Made by a program: the position numbers and the translations under genes. DNA of 40,377 nt from Rhodovibrio sodomensis. GTDB lineage: Bacteria > Pseudomonadota > Alphaproteobacteria > Kiloniellales > Rhodovibrionaceae. This document shows positions 1 to 6,902 of the stretch, one piece after another; the first letter of the stretch is position 1, and every line of letters starts with the position of its first letter. The DNA lies in the NCBI RefSeq assembly GCF_016583645.1, contig NZ_NRRL01000071.1, positions 1 to 40,377 of the forward strand, given 5' to 3'. The notes beneath the pieces were generated by a model, which saw only the letters and a list, made by a program, of their open reading frames with translations, ran no database searches and was not told the DNA's origin.

Positions 1-245
1 TGGACACGCCCGCCGCCCCCCAGCCGGCCCCGCCGGCCGCGTTGATGTACGCGCTCCAGGAAGCCGGCGAAGCCAGGCGCCGTGGCGAGACGGTGTTGCT
101 GACCCTGCTGGTGGTCGCCCCGCAGGACCTGAGCGATTGTCACCCGGCGGCGCTGGGCACGGCGGTGACGGCGCTGAAGCAGGTCGGGCTGGACGACGCG
201 GCGCACACGCTGGCGGTGCAGGCGGCGATCTACCAGGGCGTCTGA
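1..245 (+). CDS. C-terminal fragment of an unidentified protein (cut by window edge)
   Basis: An open frame runs from the window edge (codons in phase with position 3) to a TGA at 243-245, so only the last 80 residues or so are visible. The first residues are rich in Ala and Pro, like a linker. The remainder looks helical and ends in a segment (GLDDAAHTLAVQAAIYQGV) resembling an alpha-helical solenoid tail. A methionine at 42 could be mistaken for a start, but the frame is open upstream of it. I do not recognise the family. A very strong hairpin follows the stop immediately, which supports this being a true gene end. Confidence 0.6.
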   Translation, partial: DTPAAPQPAPPAALMYALQEAGEARRRGETVLLTLLVVAPQDLSDCHPAALGTAVTALKQVGLDDAAHTLAVQAAIYQGV

Positions 246-247
246 CA

Positions 248-304
248 GCGGGCTAGAGCAAGATGAAGGTCGACGCGACCTTCATCGATTTTGCTCTAGC
301 CCGC
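248..304 (+). terminator. Long near-perfect hairpin after the first gene; terminator or dispersed palindrome
   Basis: The two arms are about 25 nt each (the outer part GCGGGCTAGAGCAA pairs with TTGCTCTAGCCCGC; the inner part GATGAAGGTCG pairs with CGACCTTCATC). The loop is 3 nt, and a 4-nt bulge (GATT) lies only on the 3' arm. It starts 3 bases after a stop codon. There is no clear T-run, so it could be a non-canonical terminator, or a mobile palindromic repeat that settled at a gene end. Confidence 0.6.
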
Positions 305-523
305 CCCCGCCCGCCATGGCTCCCTGTCCTGCGACGACACGGGGCCGGCGGCGGGCACGATCTTGGACCTTGGACGTGGCCGCTGGCGCCGGGTCTTTCT
401 ATATTGGGTGGGTGGGCCGAATTCGACGCGGCCCGGGTGTGGTGACGCGCCCGCCGACCGCCGCGGCCGGCCGGAGCGGCTCGGCAAGCCGGTGGCGGGC
501 GCTCGTGATGGCTGGGATCGGCC

Positions 524-766
524 ATGACCAAGACGGCGAGCGATCGCCACGGCCCGGCGCAGACGATCCGATCGCGCGCTTACGGCCGGGAACGGGTGGA
601 ACTCGCGGTGACCCGCAACGGCTACCGGCGTGTCGACTGGCACGGCCGGCGCAGCTGGCTGGGCATCGATCCGGAGACCGCGCGGCAGACCTACCAGCGC
701 TACTGCCTGCACGCCCTGGTCGTTCATGTCTCGCGCCAGGTCTGGCAGCGCGTCGCTGGCGATTAA
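524..766 (+). CDS. Possible small hypothetical protein
   Basis: An 80-codon open frame with an ATG start lies in the 566-bp gap (305-870) between the first hairpin and xerD. The product is basic (many Arg) with no recognised domain. Its middle (GRERVELAVTRNGYRRVDWHG) reads like a genuine beta-strand pattern. There is no good ribosome binding site, and long chance frames are common at this GC content, so this is a weak call. Apart from this frame and the tandem repeat at 805-834, nothing else stands out in the gap. Confidence 0.3.
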   Translation: MTKTASDRHGPAQTIRSRAYGRERVELAVTRNGYRRVDWHGRRSWLGIDPETARQTYQRYCLHALVVHVSRQVWQRVAGD

Positions 767-804
767 GCGCGAATCGCTTGGCCCACACGCGCGCCGGGCG
801 CATC

Positions 805-834
805 GTTACGGTCGGCCGGGTTACGGTCGGCCGG
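805..834. repeat. Two exact tandem copies of a 15-bp unit upstream of xerD
   Basis: The unit GTTACGGTCGGCCGG occurs twice head to tail (805-819 and 820-834), ending 36 bp before the xerD start codon. It sits where a promoter or operator would be expected. It may be a paired regulator site or a simple slippage duplication. Confidence 0.75.
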
Positions 835-870
835 AATGCCCCGTTCCGGCGCCCTGGAAGACGCTCCGAC

Positions 871-1818
871 ATGTCCGCCGACCTGCTGTCCCAGCGCGAC
901 CTGAACGCCGCCGACCGGTTCCTGGAGATGCTGGGCGGGGAGCGCGCGGCCGCGGAGAACACCCGCCTCGCCTACCTGCACGATCTGGGCACGCTGGCCG
1001 GGTTCCTGGGTCCGCGCGGCGAATGCCTGGAAACCGCGGGAGCGGACGACCTGCGCGCTTATCTGGGCTGGCTGGCGGCACAGCAGCTGTCGCCGCGCAC
1101 GGTCGCCCGCCGCCTGTCGACTTTCCGGCAATTCTATCGTTTCCTGTTTTCCGAAGGGCGCCGGAGCGACGACCCGACCGAACCGCTGGACGGCCCGCGC
1201 CAGGGCCGCTCCCTGCCCAAGGTGCTGAGCGAGGCGGAGGTCGACGCCCTGCTGCAAGCCGCCGCGGCGCGAACCGGCGTCGAGGGCGTGCGCCTGACCG
1301 CGATGCTGGAACTGCTGTACGCCACCGGCCTCAGGGTCAGCGAACTGGTCGCCCTACCCGTCCATGCCGTCCGGCGCGACCCGCGCATGCTGGTGGTCCG
1401 CGGCAAGGGCGGACGGGAGCGCATGGTTCCGCTGAGCCAGCCGGCGCGCACGGCGGTCGGCGCCTGGCTGCCGGTGCGCGACGGCTGGCTGGGGACGCGC
1501 AAGAACGCCTACCTGTTCCCGGCGCGCCAGGGCGAGGGCCACCTGACCCGCGCCGCGTTCGCCCAGAAGTTGAAGAAGCTGGCCGGCACGGCCGGCGTGG
1601 ATCCCGGCAAGGTGTCGCCGCACACCCTGCGCCACGCGTTCGCCACGCACCTGCTGGAACACGGCGCCGACCTGCGCTCGGTGCAGCAGATGCTGGGCCA
1701 CGCCGACATCTCCACAACCCAGATCTATACCCATGTGCTGGACGCCCGGCTGAAGGCGCTGGTCGGCGCGCGCCATCCGCTGGCGGGCGTGCAGCTGGAC
1801 GGCCTGCTGCAGGACTGA
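871..1818 (+). CDS. xerD: Site-specific tyrosine recombinase XerD
   Basis: A 315-residue protein of normal XerC/XerD length. With XerC it resolves chromosome dimers at dif, in complex with FtsK at the septum. The N-terminal SAM-like core-binding domain covers about residues 10-100 and the catalytic domain about 115-295. The expected residues are visible: Arg155 (in ATGLRVSEL), Lys179 in the beta hairpin, His251 and Arg254 (HTLRH), His277 (LGHADIS) and the nucleophile Tyr286 (IYTHV). The ATG at 871 matches the family N-terminus; the frame stays open far upstream, but that part is GC-rich shadow. XerD is preferred over XerC from the HTLRHAFATHLLEHGADLR segment, but the two paralogues are close. 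No island hallmarks surround it, so this is the housekeeping recombinase and not a phage integrase. Confidence 0.88.
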   Translation: MSADLLSQRDLNAADRFLEMLGGERAAAENTRLAYLHDLGTLAGFLGPRGECLETAGADDLRAYLGWLAAQQLSPRTVARRLSTFRQFYRFLFSEGRRSDDPTEPLDGPRQGRSLPKVLSEAEVDALLQAAAARTGVEGVRLTAMLELLYATGLRVSELVALPVHAVRRDPRMLVVRGKGGRERMVPLSQPARTAVGAWLPVRDGWLGTRKNAYLFPARQGEGHLTRAAFAQKLKKLAGTAGVDPGKVSPHTLRHAFATHLLEHGADLRSVQQMLGHADISTTQIYTHVLDARLKALVGARHPLAGVQLDGLLQD

Positions 1819-1947
1819 CCGGCGCGCGGCGCGGCCGGGCCAGTCGGCGGCGCCCGCGGGCGACCGTCGCCGCGCCCGGCTTGCAAAGGTGCGGGCAAGG
1901 CGGCACGTTTTGCGCCCGCGAAAACCAGTTGGTCAGAGGGGTCCAGC

Positions 1948-2931
1948 ATGAGCTTCAAGACGATCCACGAAGCCCCGGCGCGCCTGAACCGCAGCGAACT
2001 CGCCGTGCCCGGCAGCGCTGACAAGATGCTGCCCAAGGCGGCGGCGTCGGAGACGGACGTCGTGTTCCTCGACCTGGAGGACGCGGTCGCGCCGGACGAC
2101 AAGCCGCAAGCGCGCAAGAACGTGATCCAGGCGCTTAACGAGCTCGACTTCGGCGACAAGACGGTGTCGGTGCGGATCAACGGCCTCGACACCCATTACA
2201 TGTACCGCGACGTGGTCGACGTGCTGGAGAACGCGGGCGACCGGCTCGACCTGATCATGATCCCCAAGGTCGGCACGGCCGAGGACGTCTACGCGGTCGA
2301 CATGCTGGTGACCCAGGTCGAGCAGGCGATGGGCCGCAAGAAGAAGCTCGGCTTCGAGCTGATCATCGAGACCGCGCTCGGCATGCAGAACATCCACGCG
2401 ATCGCCGCCGCCAGCCCGCGCAACGAGAGCCTGCACTTCGGCGTCGCCGACTACGCCGCCTCGACCAAGGCGCGCACGACCGCGATCGGCGGGCCCAACC
2501 CGTACTACGGCGTGCTCACCGACACGCCGGAGGACGGCGGCGCGCGGGCCTACCACTGGGGCGACATGTGGCATTACGCGATCGCGCGCATGGTGGTGGC
2601 CGCGCGCGCCAACGGCCTGCGCCCGATCGACGGCCCGTTCGGCGACTTCTCCGACGCCGACGGCTTCCGCGCCCAGGCGAACCGCGCCTCCGTGCTCGGC
2701 TGCGAGGGCAAGTGGGCGATCCACCCCAGCCAGATCGCGCTCGCCAACGAGATCAACGCGCCCAGCGACAAGGACGTCGCGCAGGCCCGCGCGATCCTGG
2801 AGGCGATGGAGCAGGCGCAGAAGGAAGGCAAGGGCGCGGTCACGCTCAACGGCAAGCTGATCGACTTCGCCTCGATCCGGCAGGCCGGGCAGCTGGTCAA
2901 GAAGGCCGACATGATCGCCCGGAAGGGGTGA
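1948..2931 (+). CDS. mcl1: L-malyl-CoA / beta-methylmalyl-CoA lyase (HpcH/HpaI-CitE family)
   Basis: A 327-residue protein of the HpcH/HpaI aldolase / CitE fold. It is close to malyl-CoA lyases, which reversibly cleave malyl-CoA and beta-methylmalyl-CoA to glyoxylate plus acetyl- or propionyl-CoA in the ethylmalonyl-CoA pathway. Visible signatures are LDLEDAVAPDD (about residues 41-51, acidic metal/substrate loop), VRINGLDT with Arg76, and FELIIETALG with metal-binding Glu141. A conserved GPFGDFSD...GFRAQ stretch and GKWAIHPSQ near residue 260 are also present. A GAGGGG ribosome binding site precedes the ATG. The meaB gene 1.8 kb away fits the same propionyl/methylmalonyl-CoA theme. The paralogue (3S)-malyl-CoA thioesterase (Mcl2) cannot be excluded by eye. 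Confidence 0.75.
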   Translation: MSFKTIHEAPARLNRSELAVPGSADKMLPKAAASETDVVFLDLEDAVAPDDKPQARKNVIQALNELDFGDKTVSVRINGLDTHYMYRDVVDVLENAGDRLDLIMIPKVGTAEDVYAVDMLVTQVEQAMGRKKKLGFELIIETALGMQNIHAIAAASPRNESLHFGVADYAASTKARTTAIGGPNPYYGVLTDTPEDGGARAYHWGDMWHYAIARMVVAARANGLRPIDGPFGDFSDADGFRAQANRASVLGCEGKWAIHPSQIALANEINAPSDKDVAQARAILEAMEQAQKEGKGAVTLNGKLIDFASIRQAGQLVKKADMIARKG

Positions 2932-2975
2932 GCCGAGGGGGTTACGCTCGGCGCGGGCTTCTCATGCCGAGCGAC

Positions 2976-3108
2976 CCTTCCCCTCTCCCTTGAGGGGAGA
3001 GGGAGGGACCCGCGCCCGACAGGGCGTGGGAGGGTGAGGGTGGGAGTCCCCGCCGGCCGCCGCGGAGTCCCACCTTCACCTACCCTCTCCCTTCAAGGGA
3101 GAGGGACC
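2976..3108. repeat. GC-rich intergenic palindromic repeat pair
   Basis: Two short palindromes of the type CCCTCTCCCTTnAnGGGAGAGGG lie at about 2980-3004 and 3083-3105. They bracket a segment (GTGGGAGGGTGAGGGTGGGA ... TCCCACCTTCACC) that itself folds back. The whole forms a large composite hairpin between the malyl-CoA lyase and the phytase-like gene. A related composite lies at 13,831-13,938, so this looks like a dispersed intergenic repeat family of this genome. It may also act as a transcription stop. Confidence 0.7.
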
Positions 3109-3200
3109 CGCCGCTAACGCCAGTTTCCACCGGTCCTGCACCTGTGCGTCTGTATTTCGAATAACGCGCCAGCGTCCCGAGTTCATTACAGAGGTTCCCG

Positions 3201-4157
3201 ATGTCGCGCCTGTGCGCCAGCCTGCTCGCCGCCCTGCTGTTCAGCGCGCCGGCGGGCCATGCGACGAGCATCGAGGTGGACGCCTCGACCGCCCAGCTGC
3301 ACGACGACCGGGACGTGACGTCGATCGGCGCACTGGCCTGGCGGGCGGGCTTTTCGCTGAGCTCCGACGCGCCGGCTTTCGGCGGGCTCAGCGACCTCGC
3401 TTTCACGCCCGACGGCCGGCTGCTGATCGCCGGCGACAAGGGGCACTGGTTCGACGCCCGGCCGGTGTTGGAGGACGGCCGGCTGGCCGGCCTCGCGGAC
3501 GTGCGCATGGGGGCGTACCGCAAGCTGGACGGCGATCCGGTCACGGTCGGCCGGCACAAGGACGGCGAATCGCTCGCGCTGATCGACGGCGTGCCGGTGG
3601 TGGGCTTCGAACAGCTGCACCGCCTGCGCGCCTACCCGGACGGCCTCGAGGCCGCGGCTGTCCGTGTGCCCGAGCCCGGCGGCCTGGCGCGCGCCGGCGG
3701 CAACAAGGGCGCCGAGGCGTTGGTCCAGCTGGCCGACGGCCGCCTATTGCTGCTGGTCGAGGGACGCCTGGACGACGGCGACCGCGACTACACCGGCTGG
3801 CTGCGCGGGACCGATGGCCGCTGGCGCGCGCTGACCTTCGCCCGCCGGCCGGGCTACCAGCCGACCGGGGCGGCGCAGCTGCCGGACGGCGATCTCCTGG
3901 TCCTGACCCGCGCCTACAACCCGCTGGCCGGCGCGCGTGTACGCCTGCGGCACATCCCGCTGGAGACGGTCAAACCCGGCGCGCGGCTGGACGGGCCCGT
4001 GCTGGCGCACTTCCGCGCGCCCTATATCGTCGACAACTTCGAAGGGGTGGCGGCACGGACCGTGGCCGGGGAAACCCGCGTGTACCTGGTGTCCGACGAC
4101 AACTTCAACTTCGTCCAGCGCACCCTGCTGCTGGAGTTCGCGCTGCGCCCGCGATAA
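3201..4157 (+). CDS. Secreted esterase-like/phytase-like beta-propeller protein
   Basis: A 318-residue protein with a Sec signal peptide (hydrophobic LLAALLFSAPAGHA, likely cleavage near residues 21-22), so probably periplasmic. The mature part matches the pattern of the 'esterase-like activity of phytase' family. It has a GGLSDLAFTPDGRLLIAGDKG blade near residue 60, NKGAEAL near 170, and a closing segment with VDNFEGVAA and YLVSDDNFN near 290. These motifs are typical of the beta-propeller's metal/substrate rim. The actual substrate is unknown, and many members are annotated only by fold. It starts at an ATG just after the intergenic repeat and ends against rpmB in convergent orientation. 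Confidence 0.75.
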   Translation: MSRLCASLLAALLFSAPAGHATSIEVDASTAQLHDDRDVTSIGALAWRAGFSLSSDAPAFGGLSDLAFTPDGRLLIAGDKGHWFDARPVLEDGRLAGLADVRMGAYRKLDGDPVTVGRHKDGESLALIDGVPVVGFEQLHRLRAYPDGLEAAAVRVPEPGGLARAGGNKGAEALVQLADGRLLLLVEGRLDDGDRDYTGWLRGTDGRWRALTFARRPGYQPTGAAQLPDGDLLVLTRAYNPLAGARVRLRHIPLETVKPGARLDGPVLAHFRAPYIVDNFEGVAARTVAGETRVYLVSDDNFNFVQRTLLLEFALRPR

Positions 4158-4187
4158 CGCGCCGACCAGCCGGACACACGCACAAGA

Positions 4188-4218
4188 ATGGCCCGCGAGG
4201 GCGCACCCCGCGGGCCAT
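4188..4218. terminator. Probable bidirectional terminator hairpin
   Basis: A perfect 10-bp inverted repeat (ATGGCCCGCG / CGCGGGCCAT) with an 11-nt loop lies between the convergent phytase-like gene (stop at 4157) and rpmB (stop at 4244). There is only a weak T-run on either side, so rho-independent activity is inferred from position and stem strength. Confidence 0.55.
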
Positions 4219-4243
4219 CATGTCATCCAGGGAGGTGGCCTGG

Positions 4244-4546
4244 TTAGGCCGCGACGCCCTGCTGCTTGGCCTGGACCTTCTCGATCCGGCGCTTGATCTT
4301 CAGCGCGTCCGGGCCGAGGTCCTTGTCCTTCGAGGTCAGCAGGAACTGGTCGATCCCGCCGTTGTGCTCGATCGTCCGCAGGCCCTTCGCGGCGATGCGC
4401 ACGCGCACCATCTCGTCCAGGGTGTCGCTGTACAGCGAGGTGACCTGCAGGTTCGGCAGGAACCGCTTCTTCGTCTTGTTGTTGGCGTGGCTGACGTTGT
4501 GGCCAACCTGAACCGCCTTGCCGGTGAAGCTGCAACGGCGTGCCAT
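4244..4546 (-). CDS. rpmB: 50S ribosomal protein L28
   Basis: A 100-residue protein with the clear L28 N-terminus (MARRCSFTGKAVQVGHNVSH), followed by the NNKTKKRFLPNLQ motif and the beta-rich segment up to IEHNGGIDQFLL. It is part of the large ribosomal subunit. The ATG at 4546 gives the exact family start; the frame extends further upstream but that part does not belong. It has only one Cys near the N-terminus, so there is no zinc ribbon. The C-terminal extension (KIKRRIEKVQAKQQG) is common in alphaproteobacteria. It is transcribed away from the meaB group, with a non-coding gap of about 195 bp between them. Confidence 0.97.
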   Translation of the reverse strand: MARRCSFTGKAVQVGHNVSHANNKTKKRFLPNLQVTSLYSDTLDEMVRVRIAAKGLRTIEHNGGIDQFLLTSKDKDLGPDALKIKRRIEKVQAKQQGVAA

Positions 4547-4741
4547 GGCGTTCGATCCCGCTTGCTTGCTCGTGGTGTGCGTGGTGCGTCGGCGGCCAGC
4601 GTCCAGGGCGCGGGTCGTGTCGCGCCAACCGGACGGCCCGGCTCCGGGCCCCAATACCTCAGCGGCCGGCACGCGTGCCAGCCAACGGACGCGGTTTCTA
4701 AGCGCTCGCGCGCGCGGCGTCAAGGCTGCAAGGCGTGGCGG

Positions 4742-5782
4742 TCATGCGGCGCCTTCCTGTCGATCGGTCCGGCCTTTTGCCGCGGCATCGTCCGTATCCG
4801 GCGCATGGCCGAGAAAGGTGCGGCGCAGCCGCCGCGCCGCCGCGGCGGCGGGCAGGTCGCCGGCTGTCACCGCGCGTTCCAGCTCCGGCAGGTCGCGGGC
4901 GACCTCCGGGTGCTTCTTGAACGCGGCGATCAGCGATTCCTCCAGCTCGTTCCACATCCAGGCGCGCGCCTGCCCCGCCCGGCGTTTGGCGAGGTCGCCG
5001 CTTGTGTCCATCGCCTGGCGGTACTCCCGAATCTTGGCCCAGACATCGTCGACGCCCCGGCCGGAGAGCCCAGCGGCGGTCAGCACCGGCGGCTGCCAGC
5101 TGTCGGAGGCGGGGCGCAGCATGCGCAGCGCGCTGCGGTATTCGCTGGCGGCCGCGTTGGCGGCGTTGGGATCTACGTCGGCCTTGTTGACGACCAGCAG
5201 GTCGGCGATCTCGGAGATGCCCTTCTTGATCCCCTGCAGCTCGTCGCCGCCGCCCGGCAGCAGCAGCAGCATGAACAGGTCGACCATGTCGGCCACGGCC
5301 GTCTCCGACTGACCGACGCCGACCGTTTCGATCAGCATGACGTCGAAACCGGCGGCCTCGCACAGCAGCATCACCTCGCGCGTCCGCCGCGCCACGCCGC
5401 CCAGCGTGCCGCCGGTGGGCGACGGCCGCACGAACGCGTGCCGGTGCCGGGACAGCTCCTGCATCCGGGTCTTGTCGCCCAGGATCGACCCGCCGGAGCG
5501 CGAGGACGTCGGATCGACCGCGAGCACGCCCACCCGGTGGCCCTGCTCGATCACATGCAGGCCGAAGGTCTCGATGAAGGTCGACTTGCCGACGCCCGGA
5601 ACGCCCGAGATGCCGATGCGCGCCGAGCCGCCGGTAAGCGGCAGCAGGCGCTCCAGCAAATCCTCCGCCAGCTTGCGATGATCGTCGCGGGTGCTCTCCA
5701 CCAGCGTGATCGCGCGAGCGAGCGCGCGCCGGTCGCCCTGGGGGATGCGCTCGGCCAGCGCCGCCGGGTCGTGCCGGCTCAT
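4742..5782 (-). CDS. meaB: Methylmalonyl-CoA mutase-associated GTPase MeaB
   Basis: A 346-residue G3E-family GTPase that protects and reloads the adenosylcobalamin-dependent methylmalonyl-CoA mutase. The P-loop GVPGVGKST lies at residues 60-68, the characteristic VDPTSSRSGGSILGDKTRM block starts near 89, IETVGVGQSE lies at 151-160, and the base-recognition NKAD at 199-202. The C-terminal dimerisation arm is present. The gene overlaps the upstream VOC gene by ATGA (4 nt), so the two are translationally coupled. The mutase genes themselves are not in the window. The ArgK name used for older homologues is a historical misnomer. Confidence 0.95.
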   Translation of the reverse strand: MSRHDPAALAERIPQGDRRALARAITLVESTRDDHRKLAEDLLERLLPLTGGSARIGISGVPGVGKSTFIETFGLHVIEQGHRVGVLAVDPTSSRSGGSILGDKTRMQELSRHRHAFVRPSPTGGTLGGVARRTREVMLLCEAAGFDVMLIETVGVGQSETAVADMVDLFMLLLLPGGGDELQGIKKGISEIADLLVVNKADVDPNAANAAASEYRSALRMLRPASDSWQPPVLTAAGLSGRGVDDVWAKIREYRQAMDTSGDLAKRRAGQARAWMWNELEESLIAAFKKHPEVARDLPELERAVTAGDLPAAAAARRLRRTFLGHAPDTDDAAAKGRTDRQEGAA

Positions 5783-6261
5783 CGCGTACTCCCGCCGCCG
5801 GGGGCACGGTGGCCGGCGCCCGCGTCGTCGTCGCCGTCGTCCTCCAGCGCCGGCGCGCCGGGGCCGAGCGGCTGGCCGTAGGAGAACTCGACGACGTTGC
5901 CGTCGGGATCGGTCAGGCAGACGAACCGGCCGACCGGATAGCCCTGGTCGACCGGCTCCATCATCAGGCAGCCACGCGCCCGGCCGACCTCCGCCATCTC
6001 GTCGACCGCCGCGGCGCGCTCGACCGCGAAGCCGATGTGCGAGAAATCGCCGGACGCGCGCTGGGCGCCCGGCCCGCCCGGCAGCAGCACGATCACGAAG
6101 CGGCCCTCCTGACCGCGCGCGGCCATCCAGACGACCCGGCCGTCATAGGACCCCGACGGCCGGGCGTGCACGATCCGCAGGCCGCAGACGTCCGCGTAGA
6201 ACGCGATGCAGGCCTCAACGTCGGCGACGTGCAGGGCGATGTGGGTGATGCTTGGGGGCAT
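5779..6261 (-). CDS. VOC-fold (glyoxalase/dioxygenase superfamily) protein
   Basis: A 160-residue protein with two vicinal-oxygen-chelate modules. The first begins with THIALHVADVEACIAFYADV (His near residue 6, first strand). The second carries FSHIGFAVE near residue 83 and ends with DPDGNVVEFSYG near 137, the usual metal-binding His/Glu arrangement. The C-terminal tail is acidic and low-complexity. The ATG at 6261 is the start with a proper VOC N-terminus. It overlaps meaB by 4 nt, so methylmalonyl-CoA epimerase is a tempting call, but the sequence reads more like a generic lactoylglutathione-lyase-type protein and the substrate remains open. Confidence 0.75.
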   Translation of the reverse strand: MPPSITHIALHVADVEACIAFYADVCGLRIVHARPSGSYDGRVVWMAARGQEGRFVIVLLPGGPGAQRASGDFSHIGFAVERAAAVDEMAEVGRARGCLMMEPVDQGYPVGRFVCLTDPDGNVVEFSYGQPLGPGAPALEDDGDDDAGAGHRAPGGGSTR

Positions 6262-6338
6262 GACGCCGATGAGCCTAGCGCGCGCCTGCGCGGCTGGCCA
6301 AGGGCGGCGGCGGGTCGGTTCCAGCGACGCGGGCGGCG

Positions 6339-6677
6339 CTAAACCTCGGCGGCCTTCTCGCTCGCCAGGTCGGCGAACTCGCGCAGGAAGACCGAGCCCT
6401 TGACCGTGCGCTGGACGAACACGCTGCGCTTGTCCGCCTCGTCCTTGCGCCGGCGCACGAAGCCCAGATCCTCCAGCCGGTCCACGGCGCGGGTGATCGC
6501 GGGCTTGGACACGCCCAGTGTCGCGGCCAGCCCGCGCACCGTGTGCGGCGGGTCGGCCATGAATACCTGCAGCAGCACCGCCATCTGCCGGGTGGTCAGG
6601 TCCGGCTGGCCGCGTGCCATGCCGGCCAGCACCACGGCGTGCCACAGCATCAACGCCTGTCTCGGATCCAACTGCAC
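6339..6677 (-). CDS. MarR-type winged-helix transcription regulator
   Basis: A small DNA-binding protein with a wHTH. TVRGLAATLGVSKPAITRAV is the recognition helix region, followed by the wing RLEDLGFVRRRKDEADKRSVFVQRT. It continues the chromosomal minus-strand group upstream of the VOC/meaB pair, separated by 77 bp. The start is uncertain: the GTG at 6677 (giving VQLDPRQA) is preferred because a GGGGGAG lies upstream at a usable distance. GTG codons at 6686 and 6722 are also possible. Its target is not evident. Confidence 0.7.
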   Translation of the reverse strand: MQLDPRQALMLWHAVVLAGMARGQPDLTTRQMAVLLQVFMADPPHTVRGLAATLGVSKPAITRAVDRLEDLGFVRRRKDEADKRSVFVQRTVKGSVFLREFADLASEKAAEV

Positions 6678-6902
6678 CGCTGCCACGACTCCCCCCTGGC
6701 TCCGCCACGACTCCGCCACCACTCCGCCCGCAACTCGTTACACGACCGCAACGATACTACCTGAGGTGGCGGGCGCTCGCCAGCGTCTTGGTTGGGCACG
6801 ACCGACGTTTCGGCGGGTTCCCTCGACGCCATTGGAAGGTGGGAATAAGTCAGGACTGCCCTCCCACTGGAGGAGGACGGGGATACCTCGGGACTGCCGC
6901 CC

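Noticed and set aside
3212..5881. An 889-codon plus-strand open frame
   Set aside because: It overlaps the phytase-like gene, rpmB and meaB in other frames. The translation is Arg/Gly/Ala-rich with no motif, a typical high-GC shadow.
5779..6261. Methylmalonyl-CoA epimerase call for the VOC gene
   Set aside because: Coupling to meaB makes it attractive, but the sequence reads as a generic glyoxalase-type VOC protein. The call was left at superfamily level.
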